Virus record (IMG/VR): IMGVR_UViG_3300020732_000001
Location: 1 to 61,137 of that record
Length of the DNA stretch: 61,137 bases
Direction: 5' to 3' (one strand)
Source: a virus
Shown: one piece after another, positions 9,117-20,100 of the stretch
Layout: each line of letters begins with the position of its first letter
Numbering within the stretch: the stretch's first letter is position 1
Notes under the pieces: model-generated
Seen by the model: only the letters and a program-made list of their open reading frames with translations
Told to the model about the DNA's origin: nothing
The model's database searches: none
Program-made: the position numbers and the translations under genes

Positions 9117-9413
9117 ATGGTAAATATTCAAAAATATAATGGCACTCCTTTAGCACCAACACCTCCCAACTTACCTGTTGCTCCAGCGACTTATGATGCT
9201 GGACATGACAATCAAGTATTAAGCCAATTGCGTTTATATTTTAATCAGTTAAATAATTACACTCAGGCAACTGCAACGCCAGATTATGGATTAAAAGGAC
9301 AGCGACCTTTGGCTAATTTGCAAATAGGTCAACAGTATTTTGATCAAACTCTTGGATATCCTATTTATTGGAATGGTCAAAAATGGGTAAATTATGCTGG
9401 CACAGCGGTTTAA
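9117..9413 (+). CDS. Small structural protein, unknown
   Basis: A 98-residue protein with a Pro-rich N-terminus (PLAPTPPNLPVAPA), a helix, and a C-terminus GYPIYWNGQKWVNYAG that looks like a short fold-completing strand. It follows AAGGAG and lies between the nozzle-like and ejection genes. It is probably a virion component; function is unknown. Confidence 0.72.
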   Translation: MVNIQKYNGTPLAPTPPNLPVAPATYDAGHDNQVLSQLRLYFNQLNNYTQATATPDYGLKGQRPLANLQIGQQYFDQTLGYPIYWNGQKWVNYAGTAV

Positions 9414-9452
9414 TTATGATAAAATTATTCCAAATAACTCAATAGGTCGTGT

Positions 9453-11045
9453 ATGAGTCTACCGTTAATTGCCAAACACTTAGAGCAGCATGGTCGTGGA
9501 GACGATACCCACTTAGTCCATATGACTACTGGGGAGCTTCAAGCCCTACAAAAATTGGCACAACAGCACGGTGGATCATTAACCATCAATCCAAAAACAG
9601 GTCTTCCTGAAGCTGGTTTTCTAAGTTCTATTCTTCCTATGGTGGCTGGTGCTGCAATGGTAGCTTTAGCTCCTGAAACTGGTGGATTATCTATGTTAGC
9701 TGATCCAATGGTCGCAGCTGGTGTAGTTGGAGCGACTGATTATGCCATGACAGGTTCATTAAAAGATGGATTAATGGCTGGTCTTGGAGCTTGGGGCGGT
9801 GCTAGTTTAGCTGGTGGATTAGGTGCTGCTGGTATGCAAGCTGGAGTTCAACAAGGTGCAGATGTAGCAAATACAGCTTTTCAACAAGCACAAAATCAAA
9901 TATTAAATACTGTTCCTGAAGTTACTCAAGAAGAAGCTGTAAAGGCAGCGGCACAACAAACTATTCAACAGATGCCTAATTTAACTGCTGATCAAATATC
10001 TAATATGACTGCCAATTTAACGCCTGATAATGCAAATAGCATTGTTAAATCAGCAGGTATGGCAAATGCTGGCATGGGTGGATTACCACCAGCTGGATAT
10101 GGTGCTCAAGTTAATCAAAATTTATCTAATATAGGTGCTGGTTTTAATCAAGCAACAAGTTCATTAAGCAATGCTGGACAATTTTTAAAAGCTAATCCAG
10201 GTTCTGTTGCCATGTTAGGTGGAACAGCTTTAAGTGCTTTAGGTGCATTTAATCAGCCAAGTTTACCAGTTCAAACATCTGGCCAGACTAATCCATTTAA
10301 CATTAAACCAATATCACCAAATTTTCAAGGACAGTTCCCAGCACAGCCACAACCCTATTATCAAGCTCAATATGATAACTATGTAAAAAATCCTTACAGC
10401 ATGGCTACAGCCAAGCGTGGTGGTGTTATGAAATATTCTGGAGCTGATGGTAGCGATGTTCAACAGGGTTTAGCAATGATTTCTAAACGCCCTGTATTAC
10501 AAGCAACACCTGAACGAGATAGTACTTATGTGGATGTAGATCCTGATACAAAGAATCTTGATGCTTATAATGCAGCAATGACCAATTTATTAAAGCTTCA
10601 AAAATTAGCTCATTTAGCACCAACCAAATCAGGTCTTGGAGCTGTTTCTCCTCTCGGTTCTAATATTCAAACATTATCGCAAGATCAGTTGGCGGCTGAA
10701 GCAGCACAAAAAGATATTCAAAAAAATAGTCCAGTAGTCAATACTGCCAAAGAAGGTGGATTACAAAGCCATTTAGGAGATTACTCTGATGGTGGAAGAT
10801 TGCTCAAAGGTCCTGGTGATGGAGTGAGTGATGGTATTCCTGCGGTCATTGGTGGTAAACAACCAGCTCGTTTGGCTGATGGTGAGTTTGTGATTCCAGC
10901 AAGGATTGTTTCTGAGTTGGGTAATGGCAGTACAGATGCTGGAGCTAAAAGATTGTATGCCATGATGGATAGAATTAAAGAAGCAAGAAGGAAAGCAAAA
11001 GATATTGCAGCAGATACAAAGGCGTATAAACATTTACCAGCATGA
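9453..11045 (+). CDS. Internal virion / ejection-type protein
   Basis: The 530-residue protein is Gly/Ala-rich with hydrophobic stretches at about residues 67-130, followed by Gln/Asn-rich sequence. The C-terminus carries GPGDGVSDGIPAVIGGKQ and ARLADGEFVIPARIVSELGN, a conserved block in many podovirus core proteins. It also has an AKRGGVMKYSG segment of the GG type seen in other virion proteins here. It is probably carried in the capsid and ejected with the DNA. Confidence 0.72.
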   Translation: MSLPLIAKHLEQHGRGDDTHLVHMTTGELQALQKLAQQHGGSLTINPKTGLPEAGFLSSILPMVAGAAMVALAPETGGLSMLADPMVAAGVVGATDYAMTGSLKDGLMAGLGAWGGASLAGGLGAAGMQAGVQQGADVANTAFQQAQNQILNTVPEVTQEEAVKAAAQQTIQQMPNLTADQISNMTANLTPDNANSIVKSAGMANAGMGGLPPAGYGAQVNQNLSNIGAGFNQATSSLSNAGQFLKANPGSVAMLGGTALSALGAFNQPSLPVQTSGQTNPFNIKPISPNFQGQFPAQPQPYYQAQYDNYVKNPYSMATAKRGGVMKYSGADGSDVQQGLAMISKRPVLQATPERDSTYVDVDPDTKNLDAYNAAMTNLLKLQKLAHLAPTKSGLGAVSPLGSNIQTLSQDQLAAEAAQKDIQKNSPVVNTAKEGGLQSHLGDYSDGGRLLKGPGDGVSDGIPAVIGGKQPARLADGEFVIPARIVSELGNGSTDAGAKRLYAMMDRIKEARRKAKDIAADTKAYKHLPA

Positions 11046-11494
11046 TAGTTTATGCAGATTGCGATCCTATAAAATTAGTAGAAGAGCTTGAACAGCTTCT
11101 TCCAGAGCATTATGATGAGTTGTGTGTAACAAAAGACTTTGATTGGGATCCTGATTATGATGCCTATCGAAAGTATGCAGAATTAGGCATGTTGCGTTGT
11201 GTTTCTTGTAGGAATGATGGTGAGTTGATTGGTTATATTATTTTTATGATTAGTCCGCATTTACACTATAAGTCATGTATTACAGCGATAGAAGATGTGT
11301 ATTTTGTTAAAAAAGAGTTTCGTAAAGGTCGTGTTGGGATTAAACTATTTCAATATGCCGAACAGGTGTTAAAGCATTGCAAAGTAGATCGAGTGATTGT
11401 TCATACCAAGATTCATTTGGATAATTCAAGATTGTTGGAATATTTAGGTTATAAGCAAACAGATAAAGTGTTTACGAAAATGTTAAAGGATTAG
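11042..11494 (+). CDS. GNAT-family N-acetyltransferase
   Basis: A 150-residue protein with the GNAT core: EDVYFVKKEFRKGRVGIKLF at about 81-100, whose R-x-x-x-x-G-x-G-like turn is the acetyl-CoA pyrophosphate loop, followed by a helix and the C-terminal strand. ATGA overlap with the previous gene. GNAT proteins sit beside internal virion genes in several podoviruses. The substrate is unknown; host or virion protein modification is possible. Confidence 0.83.
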   Translation: MIVYADCDPIKLVEELEQLLPEHYDELCVTKDFDWDPDYDAYRKYAELGMLRCVSCRNDGELIGYIIFMISPHLHYKSCITAIEDVYFVKKEFRKGRVGIKLFQYAEQVLKHCKVDRVIVHTKIHLDNSRLLEYLGYKQTDKVFTKMLKD

Positions 11495-11495
11495 T

Positions 11496-14171
11496 ATGGG
11501 TGGTAGTTCTTCTCCAGCTCCAGTTCAGCAAAATGTAAATAATACTCAGATTCCTGATTATCTGGCTCCTTACGCCTCGAATATGCTCAATGCTACACAG
11601 GCACAGATATTTAATCCTGATATGACTACATTTAAGGCATATCAACCATATAGTACTAATCCATCTGATTATTTTGCTGCATTTAGTCCAATGCAACAAC
11701 AGGCACAATCTACTGTTGCCAATTTACAAACACCAGACCAATTTAATCAAGCAAGTAATTTAGCTGGCACAGCTGGGCAAGGTGCATTAAATACAGTTGG
11801 TCAAGCTGGTATGTATGGTGGCATGGCTAACAGGGCAGGTCAGCAAGGTGCCAACTTATCTAATATGTACGGTGGTTTAGGTTCACAGGCTGGACAACAA
11901 GCTGCCAATTTATCCAATATGTATGGTGGTCAAGGTGCTCAGACAGGTCAACAATATGCTGGACTATCTGCTGGTGCTGGACAACAAGGTGCAAATCTAG
12001 GCAATCAATTTGCTGGTCAATCATCTATGTATGGCGGTATGGGTGCTATGCAAGGTCAGCAAGGTGCCAATATTGGACAACAATTAGGGCAGATGTCTAC
12101 TAATCCTAATGCGGTTCAGTCTTACATGAACCCATATATTCAGGCTAGTTTAAATCCTCAGCTCCAATTATTGGGACAACAAACAGGAATACAAAGTGCT
12201 GGCGAACAAGCTGCCGCAACTAGTTCTGGAGCTTTTGGTGGTTCTCGTGAAGCATTACAAAATGCTTTAGTGCAACAGGGTGGTAATTTAGCTGCCCAAC
12301 AAGCAATTGGTCAAGGATATAACACAGCATTTAATAATGCACAGCAACAAATGAATGCAGCTAATACTGCTGCTTTAGCTGGTAATCAACAAGCCTTATC
12401 TGGTTATGGAATGGGATTACAAGGTGCTAATCAAGCTGGCAATATGGCATTACAAGGTAATCAACAAGCATTGTCTGGATATGGTCAAGCAGCGTCTCAA
12501 GCACTTCAAGGTCTTGGTATGGGACTACAAGGAGCTGGACAAGCTGGTTCTCAAGCAATGCAAGGTTATGGCATGGGCTTGCAGGGTGCAGGTCAAGCAG
12601 CTAATTTAGGTATGCAAGGTGCTCAAGCAGGTCTTGCTGGCGTTGGTGCTCAACAAGCAGGATACGGACAAGCTGGTGCAGCTGGAACAAACTTAGCTAA
12701 TATTGGTAATATGCAATTGGGTGCAACAGAAAACATTGCTAACTTGCAGAATCAATTAGGTGCTCAACAAACTCAAGCACAGCAGAATATCATTAATCAA
12801 GCTGTTCAAAATTATGCGACTGCCCAGCAATATCCATTTATGCAGTTAGGTGTGATGAATGCGATGTTGCGTGGATTGCCTACACAGCAGACATCAACTA
12901 CCATGTATCAAGCTCCTCCAAGTACCGTATCCCAGTTAGGTGGATTAGGATTAGCTGGTCTTGGTGGTTTAGGTATGTATAACGCAGCAACAGGATCTAA
13001 GCGTGGTGGTAAGATCACATCAATGGCTACTGGTGGTGCTGTGCCAATGAATATGATGAGCGATCAACAGTTACAACAAGTTCAACAAAGTCCAGCATCA
13101 AGCCCAATGGCGAAAATGTATGCTCAAGACTTAAATCAAATGCATGGTTATATTCACAATAACCCAGAAGCTAGTAAAGTCATGTCACAACCATTACCTA
13201 GTGGTGGTATGCCTCCTCCAGATCAAATGTCTACAGCTCCGCAAACTCGAACAGGAGTAGCTGCTATTGGTACAGGTGATATGACTAAAATGGCTAGTGG
13301 TGGAATATTAGCATTTGCTGCTGGTAAAGAGGTTCCTCCAGCAGATGATCAATGGATGTCGGATTTATTAAAATCACAGTTAACAGATGCTTTTTCTGGA
13401 AAAAATACTGTAGCAGAAGCATATAAACCATTAGCAGAAGAACAGAAAGCTGATCTTGCACAACAACGAGCAATGGTTCTTCCTGAGTTTGCATTCCGTA
13501 CAGGTATTGGCATGATGAGTGGTGCTGGTGATCGTACTGGCGGAACATTTGGAAATTTATTAAGTAGTGTAGGAACATCGGCTCTAGGTGCTGAATCTGG
13601 TATGCAAAAGAGTCTTGCTGATATTAATGCTGCGAAAAAACTCATGCAACAAGGAACAATTTCAGCTGCAACGGCAGATCAAGCTCGCAGAGATACATTA
13701 CTTGGACAATTAAATCAAGCATATACAGGTACACAAAATGTTAAAGCACAATTAGCAAATGCTCGTGCAACTAAAGAAGCAGGATATGCAAGTGCAAATG
13801 CATATAAAGAAGCTGCTTTAACGGAAAAAGGACAAAATGCATTTTCAGGATTGGTTGAAAAATATACAAAAGATTTATTAAGTGATGAAATTAAACGATA
13901 TAAATATGAGGCAAATCCAATGTTATTACAGGCAGATGCATATAATCGTGCATATGTAGGTTTAGCTCCAACATATCGTGATAAGTTAGGCTTACCTAGC
14001 CCAGCAGATTATGCTAAGAGTTTGGGTGTAACTTTGTCAGGAACAACTCCTGTAACACCAACTCAAACATCGCCTATAATTAATCCACCAAAAGTTAATT
14101 CAGCATTGCCAACAGTACCACAAGCCCAATATCATTGGGATCCTGTAAAAATGACAATGGTTCCAAATTAA
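11496..14171 (+). CDS. Gln/Ala/Gly-repeat internal virion protein
   Basis: This 891-residue protein has two repeat regions. Around residues 85-200 there are Ala-Gly-Gln-Gln repeats of the form GQQGANLSNMYGG. Around 270-400 there are repeats of the form QALSGYGMGLQGAGQAG. A helical C-terminal half follows, with GSKRGGK, SMATGGAV and KMASGGIL segments. Starts 1 bp after the GNAT stop. By position and composition it is a core or ejection protein. No enzyme motif is visible. Confidence 0.7.
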   Translation: MGGSSSPAPVQQNVNNTQIPDYLAPYASNMLNATQAQIFNPDMTTFKAYQPYSTNPSDYFAAFSPMQQQAQSTVANLQTPDQFNQASNLAGTAGQGALNTVGQAGMYGGMANRAGQQGANLSNMYGGLGSQAGQQAANLSNMYGGQGAQTGQQYAGLSAGAGQQGANLGNQFAGQSSMYGGMGAMQGQQGANIGQQLGQMSTNPNAVQSYMNPYIQASLNPQLQLLGQQTGIQSAGEQAAATSSGAFGGSREALQNALVQQGGNLAAQQAIGQGYNTAFNNAQQQMNAANTAALAGNQQALSGYGMGLQGANQAGNMALQGNQQALSGYGQAASQALQGLGMGLQGAGQAGSQAMQGYGMGLQGAGQAANLGMQGAQAGLAGVGAQQAGYGQAGAAGTNLANIGNMQLGATENIANLQNQLGAQQTQAQQNIINQAVQNYATAQQYPFMQLGVMNAMLRGLPTQQTSTTMYQAPPSTVSQLGGLGLAGLGGLGMYNAATGSKRGGKITSMATGGAVPMNMMSDQQLQQVQQSPASSPMAKMYAQDLNQMHGYIHNNPEASKVMSQPLPSGGMPPPDQMSTAPQTRTGVAAIGTGDMTKMASGGILAFAAGKEVPPADDQWMSDLLKSQLTDAFSGKNTVAEAYKPLAEEQKADLAQQRAMVLPEFAFRTGIGMMSGAGDRTGGTFGNLLSSVGTSALGAESGMQKSLADINAAKKLMQQGTISAATADQARRDTLLGQLNQAYTGTQNVKAQLANARATKEAGYASANAYKEAALTEKGQNAFSGLVEKYTKDLLSDEIKRYKYEANPMLLQADAYNRAYVGLAPTYRDKLGLPSPADYAKSLGVTLSGTTPVTPTQTSPIINPPKVNSALPTVPQAQYHWDPVKMTMVPN

Positions 14172-14181
14172 GGGATAAAGT

Positions 14182-17100
14182 ATGCCATCAGTAAGCATTC
14201 CTTATGTTGGGGTAGTAAATTTCCCTGACGATATGTCTCATGAAGACATTTCAAATGCAATTCAAAATCATATTCTTCCAAATGCACCACATCCTGCCGC
14301 TACTCAGCCTGGCTCAACTAGCCTAGCAGATACATTACAACAATCTATATTTGCTCCTGTGCAAGCATTATTTCCAAGTGTGGGAACTGAGCCAAGCACA
14401 ATGGTAGGATCACTTGCAAAGGGTGTTCAATCATTAAAAGATATTGGAGCACAGGCAAAGTTAAGTGATTTAATTCCATTACAAGAATTAGATAAAGAAA
14501 ATTATGGCCCAAATTTTGAAAGAGCACCAACGACTGGACCTCAATCAAGAGAAAATTTGTTGGCTACCAGAGAAAAAGTTAATCAATATTTAGGTCAATT
14601 AGAACAATCTAAAGCTAATGCTCAAGCGATTGATGCAAAGTATGGCGTTGATCCTTTATCTAAAAAGATTACTGCATTAGAGCAGACTAAAGATTTTAAA
14701 GATGCCAGCACATGGGAACAAACTAAAAAGATTGGTTCAGAGCTATTAAGTAATTTTACGGATATACCAGAATATATTGCTAACGTAGGTTTAAGTAGTT
14801 TGCCACAATCTATTGCTATGGCTGTAGCATCTAAAGTAGGTGCATCAGCAGGAATAACTGGTGCAATGGTAGCTGGTGGTGCTTCATCTGCGTTCATGGA
14901 ATATGGTAATGAGTATGTTGATTTAAGAGAACAAGGATTTACTCACGAACAAGCTAATGACAAAGCTGCCGTTAAATCAGGAATTATTGGATTGCTTGAT
15001 GCTGTTTCTTTAAATTCAGCTGGTAAAGTTGCTGAAAAAATATTTGGTGGCACAAGACAGGCATTAAAAGAAACTGCCAAAGACATTGGCAAGGAAATAC
15101 CTAAACAAGCTGCTTTAGGTGCGGCTGGAGAAGGCTTTGGTTCTTATTTAAGTAATCAACCAGTTAATCCTAGAGCAGTAATGGAAGAAGCTCTTGGTGA
15201 GGTATTTGGTGCTCCTGGTGAGGCAATGTCTACTTATCAAGGTAAAAGAGCACAGCAAATTCAAAATCAAGAAGCTCCAGTTGTTAAGCCAGAGCCAAAA
15301 GGCACGGTTACTATTGGGCCTTCAACTCCTCCAGTTCCTTTAATTACTGAGGCAGATTTAGAAGAAGAACCATCAGGTCGACCACCAGTTCTACCAACTT
15401 TGCCTCATACTCTTGAAGAAATTATGGATAAAGGCGAGCCTGTTGAAACAAAACAGGAAGCTGAAAAAGCTCACAGCGATGGTGATACCGTTTATGGATT
15501 TCATGAGCAAGATGAAGAACATCCTGTATTAATTAAAGACATTGACCAGTTAAAAGGATATACACCTGATCAACTGATGGTTGTTCCTAAAGAAGAAAAA
15601 CCAAAAGAACAAAGAAAAAAAGAATCTCCAATAGCATCATCTACTACATATAACGTAAAAACCGAAGATGCTGGCACATTTTTAACTCAAGTCTTTAGAA
15701 ATAAAGATGGCTCTATTGATATAATGGATGAAGATGGACAGGTTATAAAAAATAATAAAGAATTTGCAAAAGGAAAATCTGATGCTGAATTATTGGCTTA
15801 CCATTTTGAACCATTAGGATATGAATCTCATGAAGTTGTTCCTAAAGAAGAAACGCCAGCTGAAGTTAAAAAAGAAGAAGAACAAAAAGAAGAAGAATCT
15901 ACCAGTAACATTGTTACAGGTGTAGGGGTAAACCCTGAGACAATCAATAAAGTTATTGATGCTCGTAGTGCTGGAAAAGCAAAAGATTATATTAAAAAAC
16001 ATGGTCAAGAATTTTTTGATCAAGCCTTAAAAGATGGTTTGATTAGAACTTTTACCGTTGGTAAAAATACATTTGTTACTACTACAGATGAGGGTGATGA
16101 TCTTTACTATACAAATACTAAAACAGATGATGGTAAGTATTCTTTAAAAGAAGTGCAAGATGCTGTGGATAGCGTTAAAGGTGAATGGGAACAATTTGCT
16201 GATGCTGACAAGTTTATTAAAAAATATCCAGACATGCTTACCTCGGCATGGAAAAGTGGATTTTTAAGAACAAGTGCATCTGGAACCAATCTTTTTGCTG
16301 TTTACAATGAAGAAGATCTTGAAAGAGCAAAACAGAATCAAGCGGATGAAGAAAATCCAATTGAAATGTTTAAACAAAATATAGCCGAAAGAGCGGCAGA
16401 AGAAAAGGCTAGAGAAGAAGAAAAAGCAAAAGCACCAAAGACAAAGGCTGAACTTAACAGAGAACGTCAACAGGCTAAGAAAGAGGCTGCTGAAAAGAAG
16501 AAGCAAGAAGAAGAGGTTAAGAAAAAACAGCTAGATGAAGAAGCTGAAATGAAAATGCCTGAAGAAATTGAGGCGGAAGAGCTTAAAGATAAAATAGCAC
16601 CAAATGAAACAAAAAAAATTAATGCAACAAATTATATTTCTAAGTCTACTAATGCAGAAAAACTTAATGGCTGGTCAAAAATAGATACATATAGTTCAAT
16701 TATTTTGGTTGGACAGGAAGATCCTAATGTTAAAGAATTTACTCAGCATACTTGGACATTTAATCCAAAGTCTGGAACTGATGCTATGCGAGCACAAAAT
16801 CTTGTGCAAGTATGGACACAAGAAAATCCTTTAAAAAAAGAAGAGCCTAAAGGCAAAATTAAAATAGAGCCTGTTGTTAAAAAAACACAGGCAGAAATTA
16901 ATAAAGAACGACAAGAGGCTAAAAAAAATGCCACTAAAAAACCACAAGATTTTACAAATGATGAATTAGATTTAGCGGCAAAGATTGTTTATAACGGTAA
17001 TGGTATTGAATATGAAAAATCAGTACTACCAATCCTTAAAAAATTACAGGATGCAGGGTTAATAAAATTACAAGGAACAAAAGTATTTTTAACTCAAGAA

Positions 17101-20100
17101 TCCAAAGATGCTGGTATTCCAGAGGGCAGTTCTTTTAGTCAATTTTCTGATTCAGAAGACGTTAAAAACTTGCGTAATTTTTTAACTAAAGGACCCAAAA
17201 AAGAAGAAGTCAAAGTAGAAAAAAAGCCAGCTGAAGAACATATTGAGCCAAACAAAGTTGAGCCAGTTACTCCAAAGACTATAGAAAAGTCTATTGAAAA
17301 AGCTCAATCTAGAGTAGATTACAAAAAAATCAAACAGGCAATTTCTAATCAATTTGATCAGGCCATCAAAAGGGCTACGATTCAAACTGAAAAAGAATGG
17401 GATGCATCAACTAAAGAACGAGATAGTTTTGTAAAGATTGACATTCCTGGTGATGGTAAGTTCAAGGTGGCAAACAATGTAGAACGTCTTGAAGATCTTA
17501 AGAAAAAACTTATTAACGCTGCCGCTCCAAAGACTGGTGGCATTCCAAGAGCACCAAGTGCTGCAAGTGTATCGTCTGCTGAGACTGCATTTAAGAACTT
17601 TGTTGAAGAGCAAGATTTTGAGAATGCAATTAAATACGCTGAACTCAAAGGCTTGGATATGAAAGAAGTCAAGTTGACTCCAGATCAGCGGAAACAGTTA
17701 GACAATTACATCAAAAATCCAAAGGCATTTGAAGAAGAGAAAGCTGAAGTTGAAAAACAATCAGAAGATTATGTAGAAGCTCAAAAAGAAAATGCTGTTG
17801 AAAAATTAAATCTTAAAGAAGAAAAACCAAAGGCTGGTCAAGTATTCCCAGCACCAGCAGTTAATAAAAAATTGTTTGAGGGCACAGATAAGCCCATTAC
17901 AAAAAAACCAAATTGGATGGATGAAGGAGTATGGAATCAATATGAACGATTCCAGGCTGGTAATTTCTCTATGCCAACTGCATCATTTCAAGGTGCTGAA
18001 CGGATTAAAAAAGGAAATGAGTTTAAAAAAGAAGCAGAGAAAAATTACAAAGAAGCGGCTAGGATATTCCTTAGATTTGCATCAACGGCTAAATTCCCAA
18101 CGGCTCGTGCTGATAAATTGATATTGGAAAAAGGTTCTTACATCCCAGCCAGACCAATTGAAAAGAAAATTATTGGGGCATTTACTGAGCCAAATATTAA
18201 GAAGGCTGTATATGCATTGGTAGATCCAAAAGAAGTTAGAGAGGCTTTGCGTGGTGCTGTATTAGAACCAGATAAAACAGTCTCGACTGATGGCAAACGA
18301 TTATTGATTGTTAATACCAAGAACGATGTTACTAAACCAACGATTGTTGATAAAGATGGCAAAGTAATTGAGGCTCAGATTGCTCCCTACGAGAAGGTAT
18401 TAGAAAAGTATAAAGACTTAAAACCAAGTCATGGCGTTAATGCTGAAGCGTTGGGGGACTATGCTCGTGGAGTTATCAAAGGACACAAGTATGCTGGTAA
18501 TACTTTTTATCCAATTACTTTGGTTGTGGGTAAAGAGAATTACACATTTAATGCAGAGTTTATTGAAGACCTAACAAACGCTTTTAGACAGTTGGGATAT
18601 CCAGAGTTCAATATAGGAATTCAAGATAAGATGTTGAAAGCGGTATCGCCAGATGGAAAAGTAACACAGTTACTCATGGGTATGACAGAGCGTGATACCA
18701 ACTTCATGCCATTTAATATTAATAACGGATATCCAAGTTTTACGAGCGATGAAAAATTGGGTGAAGAGTATTTTATTGAAGGTGAAGCTACGGATATCTC
18801 TAACCGTAAGTTGCTTGCTGGCCCTGTAGATGAGTTATCTGAACAAGAACAAGTCAAGTTAGAAGAGCATTACGGTGCAAAACGCAACACCAGAGAGTTT
18901 TTTACTCAATTAAAAGATGATGTTATTCGTGCTACAAACGAAGGTATTGGCATTATTGATAGTGCAATTCGAGATATCATTGCCAAGATTCAAGCTGGGG
19001 TTTTAGCCGTAGCAATTATCTTTAATCCTGCCTACATGAGTGAAGGCAACTATTTCATGATGCCTACCAAAGAAAGGTCGGTCAGGATTGAACAGGTCAG
19101 AGCTGAAGTTCCTGCCGAAGCAGAAGGTATGTCAGAGGCTGGTAAACATGCTTACTCGATGATTGCACCTGCACAAAGTGGCACTAAGTACTTTACGATT
19201 GTTGACAAACCTACTGCAACAGCGTATGTCTTTAACCCAGATGGTAGTTTAAAGATCTCAAGAAAAGTATTGTTAGGTAAAGCGTTTGGCGATTCTTATG
19301 TTGGTCAAGTTCAATTTGAACAAAATAGACAGACTCCAGCAGGAATGTTTACCATTAATGCTGAAAAAGGTAATCTGCGTGACTACGATGGCAAGACTAT
19401 CTACACATTAAGTGGTGATAAAGGTGCGTTCCATGTGGCTGTCATGCATACGGTCTATACTAAAGAGTCAGATGGTAAAGCTAGATTAAATGCATTGACT
19501 ACTCCTGGTGCTGCCGACTCTCGTTATTCGCATGGCTGTATCAACGGCACTCCTGAGTTTATGCAGTCCATCAACGATGAGAAGATGGATCAATCTCATA
19601 TGTTTGTTGTGCCTGATAATCAGGCTAAAGTTGATGATTTCTTGGCAAACAATGTTCCTAAAGATGACTTGGATCGCATGGAAGTCAAGCCAGTTGAAAG
19701 ACAGGTTGTAGAAGAGCGTGAACAGCAAAAAGTGGTTAGTGGTGCACAGCAAGATTTATTAGCGACTAGAGAAGAAGAAATCAAAGCCCCAAAGACGCAA
19801 GCAGAAATTAATCGTGAACGCCAACAGGCTAAAAAAGCAAGCCAAGAAACGCCTGAAGAAGATTATCGTGGAACATTTACAGATAACCTTGATGAACGCA
19901 GATTTTTCAAAGAAGAAAGTTTATCCAATAAACAACATGCTTCTGAACAGGCTCGCAAAGTAAAAACTTCTATTACCAAAATTTTAAGACAAATGGTAAA
20001 GGGTAACTTTGGTATTGATACCCAAAGAGCACTTACAGAACTTTTATCTGAAAGAACCATTACCAATATAGAAAAGAAATATGCTAGGGTAAGAATTGAT

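Noticed and set aside
13294-13645. Minus-strand frames of 94 and 98 residues
   Set aside because: They are antisense to the internal virion protein gene, overlap each other, and have no ribosome site or recognisable motif.
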